DNA of 64,000 nucleotides from Antilocapra americana (GCA_007570785.1 ML662466.1:226162-290161); one strand, 5' to 3'. Shown: positions 36,351-45,599, counted from the stretch's first letter. Notes: a model not told the origin generated them from the sequence alone. Numbers and translations: made by a program.

Positions 36351-37463
36351 AACCAAAACCCAAGATCTACCCATGTGCCTCCTGCTCTCTGGCCTTCTCC
36401 AGTCAGAAATTCCTCAGCCAACGTGTCCAACGCAATCACCCCTCTCAGACCCTCCTGAGACTATCTGCAAGAGACCACCCCCAACCAGAGGATCCCTGCC
36501 CAGACAATAAAAATCAGCAGCAGTGATATTCTGATCCACACAGCCCGAGTGACAAATCAGAGGGTCGAGGGCCAGGGAAAGGCCCCATTCTTTGCTGAAA
36601 GGCCCCGAACTTTGCATAAGGCTGAAGAGAATTTCAACAGCCTCTTCCTACTCACCCAAAGGACAAATAGGGGTTCTGAGGTGCACGAGAGAATGACAGA
36701 AGAGTCCAGCACAGGCCCCAAACTTAGCATAAGGCCGAAGAGGATTTCAACAGCCTCTTCCTACTCACCCAAAGGACAAATGGGGGGTTCTGAGGTGCAC
36801 GAGAGAATGACAAAAGAGCCCAACACAAGCCAGAAACTGAATCCAAAGGACACAGGCAAATTATTCGTGGGGGCAGGGGTCTTAGGGATTATAAGGGTTA
36901 AGTATGGAGAGTGTGGGCAAGGCTCCAAGGACAGGTTAAGTCTCAGTACACAGGAGAGGACACACACAAGGGAGAAGCCCTATGTGTGTGGGGAGTGTGG
37001 ATAAAGCTTCAGTCAGAAGCCCCATCTTATCAAGCACCAAAGGACATACACAGAGGAGAAGCCCTGTGTTTCCAGGCAGTGTGGGCAAAGCTTCAGTGTG
37101 AAGCCCCATCTTATCAGACACCAAAGGACACACACAGGGGAGAAGCCCTATGTTTGCAGGGAGTGTGGACAAAGCTTCAGTCAGAAGCCCCATATTATCA
37201 AGCACCAAAGGGCACACACAGGGGAGAAGCCCTGTGTTTTTGGGGAGGGGGAGTGTGGGCAAAGCTTCAGCGTGAGGTCCAATCTTATTAGGCACCAAAG
37301 GACACACACAGGAGAGAAGCCCTATGTTCGCAGGGAGTGTGAGTGGGTCATGACCAATAAACCACATCCTAGCCACAGGAGGATTACTGCAGCCACCTCA
37401 TGCCTCAGCTTTAAGGGGGCCTCAGAGCAGGTTTATGACCCGTTACTGTCCCCAAGAGTATGA
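36351..37463 (+). pseudogene. PRDM9: PRDM9-like exon 11 (zinc-finger exon), frameshifted and duplicated
   Basis: The acceptor cag ends at 36,350. The isolated proximal finger reads [19 protein letters not shown]: a coordinating His is Arg here, so that finger is broken. A TGA follows at 36,524. A single-base loss near 36,569 and another near 36,670 shift the frame. A 113/114-bp tandem duplication covers 36,601-36,713 and 36,714-36,827, repeating the [16 protein letters not shown] segment. The frame reading [14 protein letters not shown] then enters the finger array and ends at 37,463 after a degraded last finger. Confidence 0.92.
36981..37406 (+). repeat. C2H2 zinc-finger array: five 84-bp-type repeats, one intact
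   Basis: Units: 36,981-37,064 (stop TAA at 37,002 and last His changed to Tyr); 37,065-37,148 (first coordinating Cys changed to Ser); 37,149-37,232 (canonical [20 protein letters not shown]); 37,233-37,322 (6-nt GGGGAG expansion and Cys to Phe); 37,323 on (Cys to Arg, then collapse). A degenerate unit lacking both a Cys and a His precedes them (36,897-36,980). DNA-contact positions -1/3/6 read Q-H-K, V-H-R, Q-H-K, V-N-R, far less varied than in an active array. Confidence 0.92.
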
Positions 37464-37467
37464 GGAG

Positions 37468-37595
37468 AGACTTCCCAGGTGGTCCAGTGGCTACAACTCT
37501 AAAGCATAGACACACATTCACTATCTGATTGGGGAACTACCTCCCACATGCAACGTAAATAAATAAATAAATAATTATTTTAAAGAACAGTGTGA
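37468..37595 (+). mobile_element. CHR-type SINE
   Basis: 'gagacttcccaggtggtcca' begins 5 bases after the zinc-finger stop codon, followed by 'gattggggaactacctccca' and an (aaat)n tail; sense orientation. It lies in what would be the 3' UTR. Confidence 0.85.
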
Positions 37596-37724
37596 TGAGC
37601 ACAGAATTAATTGTTTAAATAGACCTACTTTCATGACAGGAGTGGAGGGAGATAAACTGCAGATGGTTTCTTAAGTGTTCTGGAGATATTCATGCCAATT
37701 GCCTTCATGTTTTTTTGTATTCCT

Positions 37725-37730
37725 AATAAA
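37725..37730 (+). terminator. Possible polyadenylation signal AATAAA
   Basis: AATAAA lies 262 bp past the end of the zinc-finger frame and is followed within about 15 bp by a T/G-rich stretch. It could be the old 3'-end signal of the PRDM9-like gene; no other evidence. Confidence 0.4.
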
Positions 37731-37976
37731 TTTTGTCTCCAAACAAACCTGAAGCCCAGACTACATACTCATTCCCCTCTTACTACTGACAGCAGTGGGG
37801 TCCGGTGGTAGATGAACCCCGGGGAAGGCATTATTCTGGAGCCAACTCAGTTAGTTCACTGGACAGTCTCTTCCAGGGTCCAGGGAGAGGAATCTAGGCT
37901 TTAAGACAGACTCATCAGGGAAAAGAAAACTCTGGCTTCCTGGGAAGTGTGACCTCTCCTCCTTATAGAATTATCT

Positions 37977-38063
37977 CTCCTTTGCCAAAGTGTCTTGCTG
38001 CACTGCTGGCGGGGCTTGAGCATTCACAGCCTCTGCTAGGGTCACCAGTTCTGTTGCATCCTT
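37977..38063 (-). pseudogene. UBA1: UBA1-like exon 10, truncated by a breakpoint
   Basis: Acceptor actaccag (38,065-38,064). It encodes KDATELVTLAEAVNAQAPP and AVQQDTLAKE; similarity then ends abruptly and a stop follows within two codons (R then TAA). The family continues for more than 600 residues, none of which appears in the window. The break lies about 510 bp from the end of the PRDM9-like zinc-finger exon. Confidence 0.88.
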
Positions 38064-38196
38064 CTGGTAGTACACAAGAAACAAAGACTCAGTCATGCCA
38101 CTGTGAGGAGAGGGAGAGAAAGAAAAAGTAAAGAGATGAAGAGATAATGGTGGAGCTTTGGTGCAAGGACCCAGGCTGGCTTGCTCACTCACCTAC

Positions 38197-38343
38197 CTCA
38201 TTTTGGGGCTGAGGGGGCCAGCCATGATGAGTACAGAACTGGTGCAAGGCCTGTAACCCAATGTGCAGTTGAGCAGAGGGAGAATACTTGGAAAAATCTG
38301 TGATCACAAAGTCTGGCTCTGCCAGTGAGTTGAGCAAGGATTT
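38197..38343 (-). pseudogene. UBA1: UBA1-like exon 9, open
   Basis: Acceptor tccaccag, donor GAG|GTAGGT. It encodes [35 protein letters not shown], then [13 protein letters not shown]. The alignment with UBA1 is clear over its whole length. Confidence 0.95.
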
Positions 38344-38445
38344 CTGGTGGAGAACAGAGCACAGCACATCAGAACTAGAAAAGCAAAACAAGACAAAACA
38401 AGAAATACCTGGAACCCTACAGTATACCCTCCCACACATACTCAC

Positions 38446-38543
38446 AAATTTTATCTTCTTGGTTATTTCAACCTGACTGACAAGTCCTCCAAGGATATAA
38501 TCAGAGAAACTGGAGGTATCACAGATACTAAAGGTGTAGGGAC
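38446..38543 (-). pseudogene. UBA1: UBA1-like exon 8, open
   Basis: Acceptor cctctag, donor GTGAGT at 38,445-38,440. It encodes [19 protein letters not shown] then [13 protein letters not shown]. It is separated from exon 7 by a 2.9-kb intron packed with repeats, far larger than the other introns here. Confidence 0.92.
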
Positions 38544-38639
38544 CTAGAGGATAAAAAGCATGAAGGCTTATCTGTCAATTGACACTCTCCCAAGATCAAC
38601 AGGACTATCAAAACCAGAACGGAAAAACCTCCCACTCTC

Positions 38640-38850
38640 ACTCTCCACCACATTGGACGTATGGGATTAGCAGATTCAGGCTATTATACACAGGATAGAT
38701 AAACCATATTCAATACCCTGTGACAAACTATAATAGGAAATAATACATAAAAGAATGTGTATACAACTAAATCACTTTACTATAAAATAGAAACTAACAC
38801 AAGATTCTAAGGCAACTGCACTTCAATTACAAATACTTTCATTAAAAGCA
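38640..38850 (+). mobile_element. Artiodactyl L1 3'-UTR relic
   Basis: 'cgtatgggattagcagattc', 'ggatagataaaccatattca', 'actaaatcactttactataa' and 'gaaactaacacaagattcta' follow, in order, the older cetartiodactyl L1 3' end. Diverged; lies in intron 7 of the UBA1-like pseudogene. Confidence 0.65.
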
Positions 38851-39281
38851 AACAAAAATCCCCACAATGCTGATTTCTTCAAGAGTATAGGTACTCTATG
38901 TCTAAAGTGTCACTCTTGGAGAAAAAGAAGCAAGTTCTTACAGGATCCAACATCGATGAGATAAGCTCAAAAATCATGAAAGAAACAAAAAAAAAAAACA
39001 TAGCTCGAAAACTCTAAAATCCACAATTATCTGCCATCCATCAAAAATTTCCAGATTTCAGATCTCTGGCTTTTGTTTTCATCAAATCTATTAACTTGGA
39101 AGCATTATTTCTTTATAAAACATTTTTTTTGCTCATGCCTTCATTGGCATTCATTAAATTCCATGTATTTTTTCACTTGAAGCAGCTGGTGTTTTGTTTT
39201 GTTTTGTTTATCTTCCAAATCACTCTTTACTATATTCATGATAACTGAAAACTCCATTGATGTGAGAAATACATTAATGAC

Positions 39282-39500
39282 TTTACAGGTGTTGTTGTAA
39301 AGAAACTGCCTGCCAATGCAGAAGACGTTAAAAGAGATCCGGGTTTGATCCCTGTGTTGGGAAGATCCCCTGCAGGAGGAAAGGGCATCCCCCTCCAGTG
39401 TTCTTGCCTGCAGAATCCCATGGACAGAGGAGCCTGGCAGACTATGGTCTGTAGGGTTGCAAAGACTTGGACACGACCTCACTGCCTTAGTGTGCATGCA
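39282..39500 (+). mobile_element. Bov-tA SINE
   Basis: 'aagaaactgcctgccaatgc', 'gatcccctgcaggaggaaa', 'cttgcctgcagaatcccatg', 'gacagaggagcctggcaga' and 'cttggacacgacctcactgc'; sense orientation, intron 7 of the UBA1-like copy. Confidence 0.9.
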
Positions 39501-40179
39501 TCCACGCATGCACTGACTTAATATACTTTGTATGTTTAATAAATTAAAACACAAGACAAAAGTAGTAGGTTTTCCAAAGTAGAGGAAATTATCCACAATA
39601 CAACAAAGAGGGGGGAGAAAACCAAAAAAGGAAAGTGACTTAAAATACATGTAATTGGAATCCGCAAAGAGATGATGGAGCAGGGAGTGAGCTGACAAAG
39701 TAGTATTTGACCAAAGAAACGAGGGGGGGTGGAACTCCGAAGTTTTCCAAGTTTGATTAATCTGTGAACTCAGAGTTAATATAAATTTGACAAATCACAA
39801 AGGAACCATGGAGAAAATTACACAAAGGTCTATCACAATTGCAAAATTATACTAAGGTATATCATAATCCATCTATTGCTTAAGATCAGTGACAGAGAAC
39901 ATACACACATTAGATACAAAGGAACAAGGAAAAGAACAAGAGACTTTGCAGGGAAAACAGGCAAGAAGAAGAGAATCCCAGTTTTAAGCAAGGAAATCTA
40001 GAATGCTGCACTATGCAAAATTCTGTTTTCAAAATCAGGCATTCTGAAACAAAGATAATTTCAAACATCAAAAAGCAAGAAGAGTCACCACTAAAGTACA
40101 ACGTATGATAAAGGGCTTGGACAGAAGCAAAGTGGTACTGGATGCACATCTAAATGTAGAGAACATGTAACTGTCAAAC
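39501..40179. other. AT-rich intron 7 sequence, nothing recognised
   Basis: No gene, tandem array or named repeat seen. Confidence 0.5.
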
Positions 40180-40985
40180 AGAATCACAGAAATGCAAATC
40201 AAATCCAAAATGAGATAACACTTTACACCAGTCAGAATGGCTGCAATCCAAAATCTACAAGTAATAAATGCTGGAGAGGATGTGGAGACAAGGGAACTCT
40301 CTTACACTGTTGGTGGGACTGCAAACTAGTACAGCCACTACAGAAAACAGTGTGGAGGTTCCTTAAAAAACTGCAAATATACCTGCTATATGACCTAGCA
40401 ATCCCAGTGCTGGGCATATACATTGAAGAAACCAGAATTGAAAGAGCCACGTGTACCCCAATGTTTATCGCTGCTTTGTTTACAATAGCCAGGACATGGA
40501 AGCAACCTAGATGCCCATCAACTGATGAATGGATAAGAAAGCTGTGGTACATATACACAATGGAATATTACTCAGCATTAAAAAACATTCATCTGAATCA
40601 GTTCTACTCAGGTGGACAGACCTGGAGCCCATTATCCAGAGTGAAGTAAGCCAGAAGGAAAAACAATACAGTATACTAACGCATATATATGGAATTTAGA
40701 AAGACGGTAATGAGAACCCAGTATGCAAGACAGCAAAAGAACGCAGATCTATAGAACAGACTCGTGGACTCTGGATGAGGGCAAGGGTGGGATGATATGG
40801 GAGACTGGCATTGAAACATGTTAATTATCATATGTGTAATCAATCGCCAGCTCAGGATTGATGCTCAGGGCTGCTGCATCGAGATTTCCCAGGGGAAGGG
40901 GGGTTCTGGAGGGGGAGTATATGTAAACCCATGGTGATATCATGTTATTGTATGGCAAAACTAATAAAAAAATTTAAAAAAGCTC
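40180..40985 (+). mobile_element. 5'-truncated L1 3' end
   Basis: Ruminant L1 ORF2 C-terminus and 3' UTR, beginning at 'cagaaatgcaaatcaaatcc' and ending in an A-rich tail at about 40,965-40,985. The short frame at 40,350-40,649 ([20 protein letters not shown]) is an ORF2 remnant. It is inserted in antisense to the UBA1-like gene. Confidence 0.92.
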
Positions 40986-41401
40986 TTCAAGATTTTTAAT
41001 GCGTGTGGAAGTTTATGACACACATGAAATTCCAAGTATTTTATTGTGTGTGTCCAGTGATGAAGTATTACTTGGAAAAGTCAATAGGGAATTTACTTTT
41101 CTACAGTCTGAAAGTTAAAGAAAAAAAAGAGAGGTGCAGCCAATGAGCCAAATGGGATCAAATTAATAGTGGTATTAATCTCGTCTGCTTCTAAGTTCAG
41201 TTCACAGTTCTCAACTAAGCCTACTTGGATATATACGTTACAAACCCCAGGTTAAGAGACTAGAGCGTTATGTCACTTTGGTCCAAGGGAGAATACACAT
41301 GTACACTGAATACATACGCATTCAGTATTCATATGTATGATCACAGGGACAATTCTCCCTTTGCTGTAGGTAATCATTTCTTGACCCCAGGCTTAGCATA
41401 C

Positions 41402-41534
41402 CTAGGACTTTGATTTCTAGTGGACAGATGCCATTGAGTTCATTCATGCCCTGAACTTCTGTAAAGGAGACAAAGTCAACACTCTCAAATCCATGTCGGG
41501 CTTCATCCAGGCAGGTGACAACACCAGGGTTGCC
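41402..41534 (-). pseudogene. UBA1: UBA1-like exon 7, open
   Basis: Acceptor cctaccag, donor G|GTATGC. It encodes [20 protein letters not shown] and [15 protein letters not shown], the first-catalytic-half-domain region of E1. Substitutions (for example Gly to Asp-neighbour Val at ESVDF, Ile to Asn at GMNELNG) touch positions that are fixed in X-linked UBA1, but there is no stop. Confidence 0.92.
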
Positions 41535-41641
41535 CTGGTAGGAAGAGAAGAAAAGAAAGCCTCATAGGTAGAATCAGAGTACCAGGAGCACAGACAAGGG
41601 CTATGGTTACAAACATGCCAGCCTGAGGCCAGACTCCATAC

Positions 41642-41737
41642 CTTGGTAAGTATAGAAACCACAGTACTGAGAGGCTAGTCCCCTCTCAGTTGGAATCCGT
41701 GAGGATCATTTCCTCTCTAAAGTCACAGAACAACTTC
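41642..41737 (-). pseudogene. UBA1: UBA1-like exon 6 with stop and frameshift
   Basis: Acceptor tattacag, donor AAG|GTATGG. It reads KLFCDFREEMILTDSN, then TGA at 41,688-41,686 where the family has Gly, then a short insertion that shifts the frame before the conserved end. Confidence 0.9.
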
Positions 41738-41945
41738 CTGTAATAGGAGAAAACAAGACTGAGACCAGGAACTTGGATACTCGGGCATGCTGGTAATTAG
41801 ACAGTACTTACGCTGTATGGGCAGAGGTGGACACACAGACTTGTAAATCTGGTTTTCTTAAGAGTATCATTAGGGCACCGAGAGCCAGGGGATTTTGGCC
41901 TGGGCTAGCAAGGAGTTAAGGACGAAGGGAGAAGCAGGAACTCAC

Positions 41946-42051
41946 CCAAAAAGACCTCGAGCATCTGCTATGACCAGCTTGTTTCTGTGTCTGTGACAAA
42001 GTCAACCACCTGCAGCTGGTCCTCCAAAGGGGAGTTGGTAAGGACCACCAC
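41946..42051 (-). pseudogene. UBA1: UBA1-like exon 5, lost acceptor and frameshift
   Basis: It reads VVVLTNSPLEDQLQVVDF and then loses one base; the downstream KLVIADARGLF sequence is recognisable in another frame. Where the acceptor AG should precede GTGGTGGTC, the strand reads GG, so the site is gone. The donor GTGAGT at 41,945-41,940 is intact. Confidence 0.88.
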
Positions 42052-42695
42052 CCATAACAAGGAAGAATCTCACTGCAAAAAGGATATGCACTGGGTGCAA
42101 GGGGAGTAAGAAAACAAAGGAGAAAGGCAGGTCAAGAACTGCCAGATGGTCAGGGCTCAAGCTTACTAGTTCTGATCTTTTCTACAAATATAAAGTACAT
42201 GTATCACACTTGGTGAGGGTGAAATCCCAAGAGAAATAAGAATTCCCAGACTATGACAAAAAAAAGTAAAAAGGTACTAACGGGACAAAATATGAAGACC
42301 AACTCATTTCACTTACTTGAAAAATAAGCACCCTCTCCTACTGCCTACAACCCTGCAGGCCCTTTTACATACTCTGTAGAAGTTGGCATTTAACCCCAAA
42401 TCCTACACTTTAATTCGTTTCCATTTTCAAACTGAACAAAATAGGACAAAGCTAACCCTGCTCAGCAATGATTTGCAAAGGATCACTGTCCAAATGTCTT
42501 CCCCTATTCACAAGGGTAAGTTCCTACAACTACAATGAGAGTTTCAGTGCCTAAGTTCTCTGGGAAACCCGAGGTAGTGTATCAGCACCGAGAGGCCCAG
42601 TGCATTAAATAAAAACATTGAACTAACCAGAAAATGGATCTTAGAAAAAGAAAATGGATCTTAGAAAAATAAGGCAAGTTGATGCTGCAAGATAC

Positions 42696-42830
42696 CTGGG
42701 CATCACTAAGGAAGTCTTCAACAATTGCCCCAGTGTAGGCACTGACTGGCACATAGTGGTTGAGTTTAGCAAGGCGGGGCTATGATGCCTCAGCCTGGCT
42801 CTTACCAATGTCCTCATCTCGCAGGTTGAA
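42696..42830 (-). pseudogene. UBA1: UBA1-like exon 4 with premature stop
   Basis: Acceptor tttctag and donor CAG|GTATC; 135 nt, the size expected for this family exon (45 codons). It reads FNLRDEDIGKSQAEAS, TAG at 42,782-42,780 in place of Gln, then [17 protein letters not shown] and [11 protein letters not shown]. Sequence stays in frame after the stop. Confidence 0.92.
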
Positions 42831-42921
42831 CTAGAAAGTGCAGAAAGGAGAAAAAGTGAAGCAAATGCAGAGATCAGGTAGTGAGGTGCCTGGCCAAGGA
42901 AAGGTAGTCAGGAAGGGGTAC

Positions 42922-43110
42922 CTGGGAAGAGAGGTCAGCCCACCGAGCAGTGCCCTCATCATGCAGGTGACAGCTTTACACCACCAAGGATGATATTCTT
43001 GGCAATCTCCACCCCTAGGCCCCAAAGGCCTGATAACAGCACACTGGATGCCTGGAGATGCTTTACAGTCTCATGGCCGAGGACATATGTGTCGGATTTG
43101 AAGAAGACTT
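42922..43110 (-). pseudogene. UBA1: UBA1-like exon 3, two frameshifts
   Basis: It encodes [20 protein letters not shown] then [19 protein letters not shown], the first adenylation-fold segment including the GxGxE-type nucleotide loop (GLR changed to GLW). Two single-base deletions follow (near 42,973 and 42,966), so the AVTLHD-type continuation is out of frame. The donor is CAG|GTACCC at 42,921. The 5' border is uncertain because the exon start is poorly conserved. Confidence 0.88.
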
Positions 43111-43366
43111 TGGGTCAGGGCCTGGCCCACCCTCCTTTATCTTCTGTGTCCTTCTGCTGCTTCATATAATCAGGTTTAGCCTCACTTACAACTTTCAAGA
43201 TTAAAGACCCTCATCTATGTCTGTTTCAATGCCCCTTTTTTGGCATTCCCTAGAAACTCAGGGGGAAAAGTTTCAATAAGATACAATAAGGGCTTGGATA
43301 ATGGAGATACTTTCCCACCAACCACAATAACATCCCACCTCCAACATATATGTTAGACACACTCAC

Positions 43367-43483
43367 GCTGGCTGACCCTCTTGGCTCTATGAACACTACA
43401 GAACAAGCAGACGAGAAATCAGGACTTGGTTTTGAATCAGGTCCAGACAGACATTGTTTCTTTGATGATGGCAAGCTGGACAT
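43367..43483 (-). pseudogene. UBA1: UBA1-like exon 2 (start codon exon)
   Basis: The ATG is at 43,483-43,481 and the donor GTGAGT at 43,366-43,361. It reads MSSLPSSKKQCLSGPDSKP, aligning with the family start. The basic cluster that forms the nuclear-localisation signal (KKRR) is changed to KKQC. The rest drifts but stays open for all 39 codons. Confidence 0.88.
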
Positions 43484-44925
43484 CTTTAGAAAAAAGGTCA
43501 GAGGTAAGCCAGATATAGGCAGACTTTTCTGTTTGTTAATGGTAACTCTGAGGGAGAGAAGGGGTTTAGTACTAATGTTCTCATTTTAAGAAAAGAAAAA
43601 TGAAGCCATGCCTGGTACTAAAGCCACCCTGAGAAGAAGGAAAGAGGAGGCTGAGCTCAGACAGCTGACATGCCCTAGGAATAGAAGAGAGAAAAGAGTT
43701 TCAGGAAGATAACAGACCACACACTGGGTAGATCATGAACTCTGGATGGGTTTCAGGCAGGCTGAAGAGATGCTGAGAAGAGAATGCAGACTGATGTAAG
43801 GCTGCTATAAGGAGGGGATATGATAAAATTACATGGGCCAGTGAGACTGAAAGTGAAGATTTCCAGCTTCTGAATGAGGATGCTGGGGGCCTCCCAAAGC
43901 CCTTAGGGGATATTATAAGGCAAGATGTGGAATAACAAGATCGTTTAAAAAACTAGAAAATTAGTCAATTTTTAAATGCACAGATAGAGCACCAGGAAAG
44001 ACTGGGATGATGAGCCTCTATTAGGGATGATTAGGACCAAAATCAGAAACCTTGTTATCAGATCCTGCCACAGTGATGGGAACTGGGGAAGGATGTCTGA
44101 AGGCTTATGCATCCAAGGAATTCTTGCCTGGAGCTTTATCCTTTATGGGGTTCTGAGGGATGATACCAGGGGTTATTTGGAAAGAACAGTGCCATAATGA
44201 AAAAACTGGGTATTCTCCAACAGCAGATTATGGCTTAGTGAATGACAAAACTGGATTCAGAGGTGTTTCTTGATAGAAATGCTGAAGCGGAGTTTGTGGA
44301 GCTGGGCCACTAAGCAGAAATCTCGGGTATAGGAACATTTCTTAAAGGTGATGTAGAACTGAAAGGTCTTTAAACTGACATGTTAAAAGCGATTGTATTT
44401 TAACTGGAAAGACTAGGTCCAGAGTGATGTCTGTGATAAGAGATTACAATGAGGTTGAGCTGTGTGGACGTGATTTCTGAGTAGGTTTAGGGCCAGTAGT
44501 ATTCACTAGTCTTGTATTTTTTTCTTCTTTAAATCTCTGAAAAGTGACTGGGAGGAGAAAACGAGGGGCTGAAATAGTGTCTAAGTGAAGATGTTAGAGA
44601 AAGATCTCTCTGAGGGAACTGAAGGGTAAACAGACCTTGCCCAGGCTCTGGTTCCCCTTGGAAGCTGTGAAGGTAATAATTTTGATTTAAAGTCTTCATA
44701 GGAATACATGAGTAGCAATTCTGAACACGGTACTCTAACATACTACGGAATAAGATTTTTGACTAGATATGCTGGACTCTGAATGCAGAAATCGGGGCCT
44801 CTGGAGCCCTGAGGTCCAATTTTGGAGTCCAAGGGAAGAAAGGGTAACATCCACTGCGCAGATGGCTGTTATGCCCTGGCGCCGGCACTTACACTGCCCC
44901 TTAAGCTCAGTTTAGGGCATCCCAG
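43484..44925. other. Probable intron 1 of the UBA1-like copy, no features
   Basis: Sequence between the start-codon exon and the CpG-rich block. No recognised repeat or splice-bounded frame; open frames here are short and random. Confidence 0.45.
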
Positions 44926-44927
44926 TT

Positions 44928-45115
44928 CAGTTTGGTGGCTCAGTCACATCCCGCCGTTTGCTACCCCATGAACCACAGCACACCAGGCCTCCCTGTCCAT
45001 CACCAACTCCTGGAGTCTGCCCAAACCCACGGGCACTAAGTCAGTGACGCCATGCAATGGTCTCGTCCTCTGTCGACCCCTGTGGTGCCCTGTCGTCCCC
45101 TTCTCCTCCTGTGTC
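44928..45115 (-). mobile_element. BovB 3'-end fragment, antisense
   Basis: 'gttcagtttggtggctcagt', 'acagcacaccaggcctccct', 'gtccatcaccaactcctgga' and 'tgtcgtccccttctcctcct' are the reversed terminal 190 bp of BovB. Strongly 5'-truncated insertion. Confidence 0.87.
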
Positions 45116-45560
45116 CCAAGAGATCCCGAACACCCTACTGAAAACGAGTGGCCTAAAAAGCCCTGCCCGAAAGCCCTGACAGGGGAGGCCAGCGGGGAGA
45201 AGCCATTCGTTACCCACGCCAGTTCGCCATGCGGCTCCACGCGGAGCAGAAGCCCAGCCCAGCCAACGCGCTCTTTTTCCTCTTCCCTCCCCCTGAACAG
45301 CTAATGGAGAGCTGCCATAGCCTCAGCCTTGCCCACTCTCCCTGCGTCCCTTCCACTGCTACGCCATTTTACCTCAAACGCAGAGCCAAGAGTGCAGCCG
45401 CTTCACTTGCCACGGAGAGTGCCTTCTCTCCGTCTGCCCAGCCCACTAGTGAGACACGCTGGACGTCGGCAGCACGTGACACGTCATCACATGTGCTGCG
45501 GGACTGAGGCGGCTGGCGGGGGGCGGGGGGGGGGGGGGGGGGGGGGGGAGAGGGGGTGGC
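45116..45560 (-). promoter_or_regulatory. CpG-rich block, candidate UBA1-like promoter
   Basis: CpG density is much higher than anywhere else in the window (for example 45,165-45,270 and 45,455-45,525). On the - strand it carries a CRE-like TGACGTG and a CACGTG E-box (45,474-45,490), and a 24-base G run at one end. It lies about 1.6 kb upstream of the UBA1-like start exon, as expected for a housekeeping promoter with a non-coding first exon. Assignment rests on position and composition only. Confidence 0.45.
45525..45548 (+). repeat. G24 homopolymer in a G-rich tract
   Basis: 24 consecutive G, with further G-runs on both sides (45,517-45,569). It has strong G-quadruplex potential; its length is prone to sequencing error. 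Confidence 0.9.
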
Positions 45561-45599
45561 GGGGGGTGGAGATGGCTCCCTCTGGTGGCTGCACACACT

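Larger units (their letters stand above)
16740..37463 (+). pseudogene. PRDM9: PRDM9/PRDM7-family pseudogene (histone H3 methyltransferase / recombination-hotspot specifier)
   Basis: Intact family members trimethylate histone H3 at K4/K36 at sites bound by their zinc-finger array and so place meiotic crossovers. All family parts are here in order: start exon 17,919-18,017; KRAB 18,398-18,521; linker exons 18,829-18,936, 22,842-22,891 and 24,626-24,785; SSXRD 25,608-25,709; SET-region exons 25,926-26,149 and 26,685-26,752; catalytic SET 27,883-28,076; zinc fingers 36,351-37,463. Lesions: stops at 24,722, 25,649, 26,096, 36,524 and 37,002; acceptor AG changed to TG at 25,924-25,925; a 48-nt deletion near 26,131; single-base frameshifts near 36,570 and 36,670. 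The original splice structure shows a DNA-level (segmental) duplicate, not a retrocopy. The symbol denotes the family; this is a paralogue, not the working gene. Confidence 0.93.
37977..43483 (-). pseudogene. UBA1: Partial ubiquitin-activating enzyme E1 (UBA1/UBE1 family) pseudogene
   Basis: Intact UBA1 adenylates ubiquitin, holds it as a thioester and passes it to E2 enzymes. Nine exon-sized blocks with splice borders align in order to the N-terminal half: 43,483-43,367; about 43,110-42,922; 42,830-42,696; 42,051-41,946; 41,737-41,642; 41,534-41,402; 38,543-38,446; 38,343-38,197; 38,063-37,977. Matches end near residue 420 of about 1,058; the catalytic-cysteine half and ubiquitin-fold domain are absent. 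Exons 3-6 hold frameshifts and stops, exons 7-10 are open. Introns are kept, so it is a genomic copy, not a processed one. X-linked UBA1 is extremely conserved, so these changes (for example [12 protein letters not shown] for FVMTDFAKYSRP) suggest a Y-gametolog origin or long decay. Confidence 0.92.

Noticed and set aside
36981..37322. Regular 84-bp direct repeats that might suggest a CRISPR array
   Set aside because: There are no spacers; the units are contiguous coding zinc-finger repeats.
36936..37376. 146-codon - strand frame with internal repeats ([14 protein letters not shown])
   Set aside because: Shadow frame of the zinc-finger repeats on the + strand.
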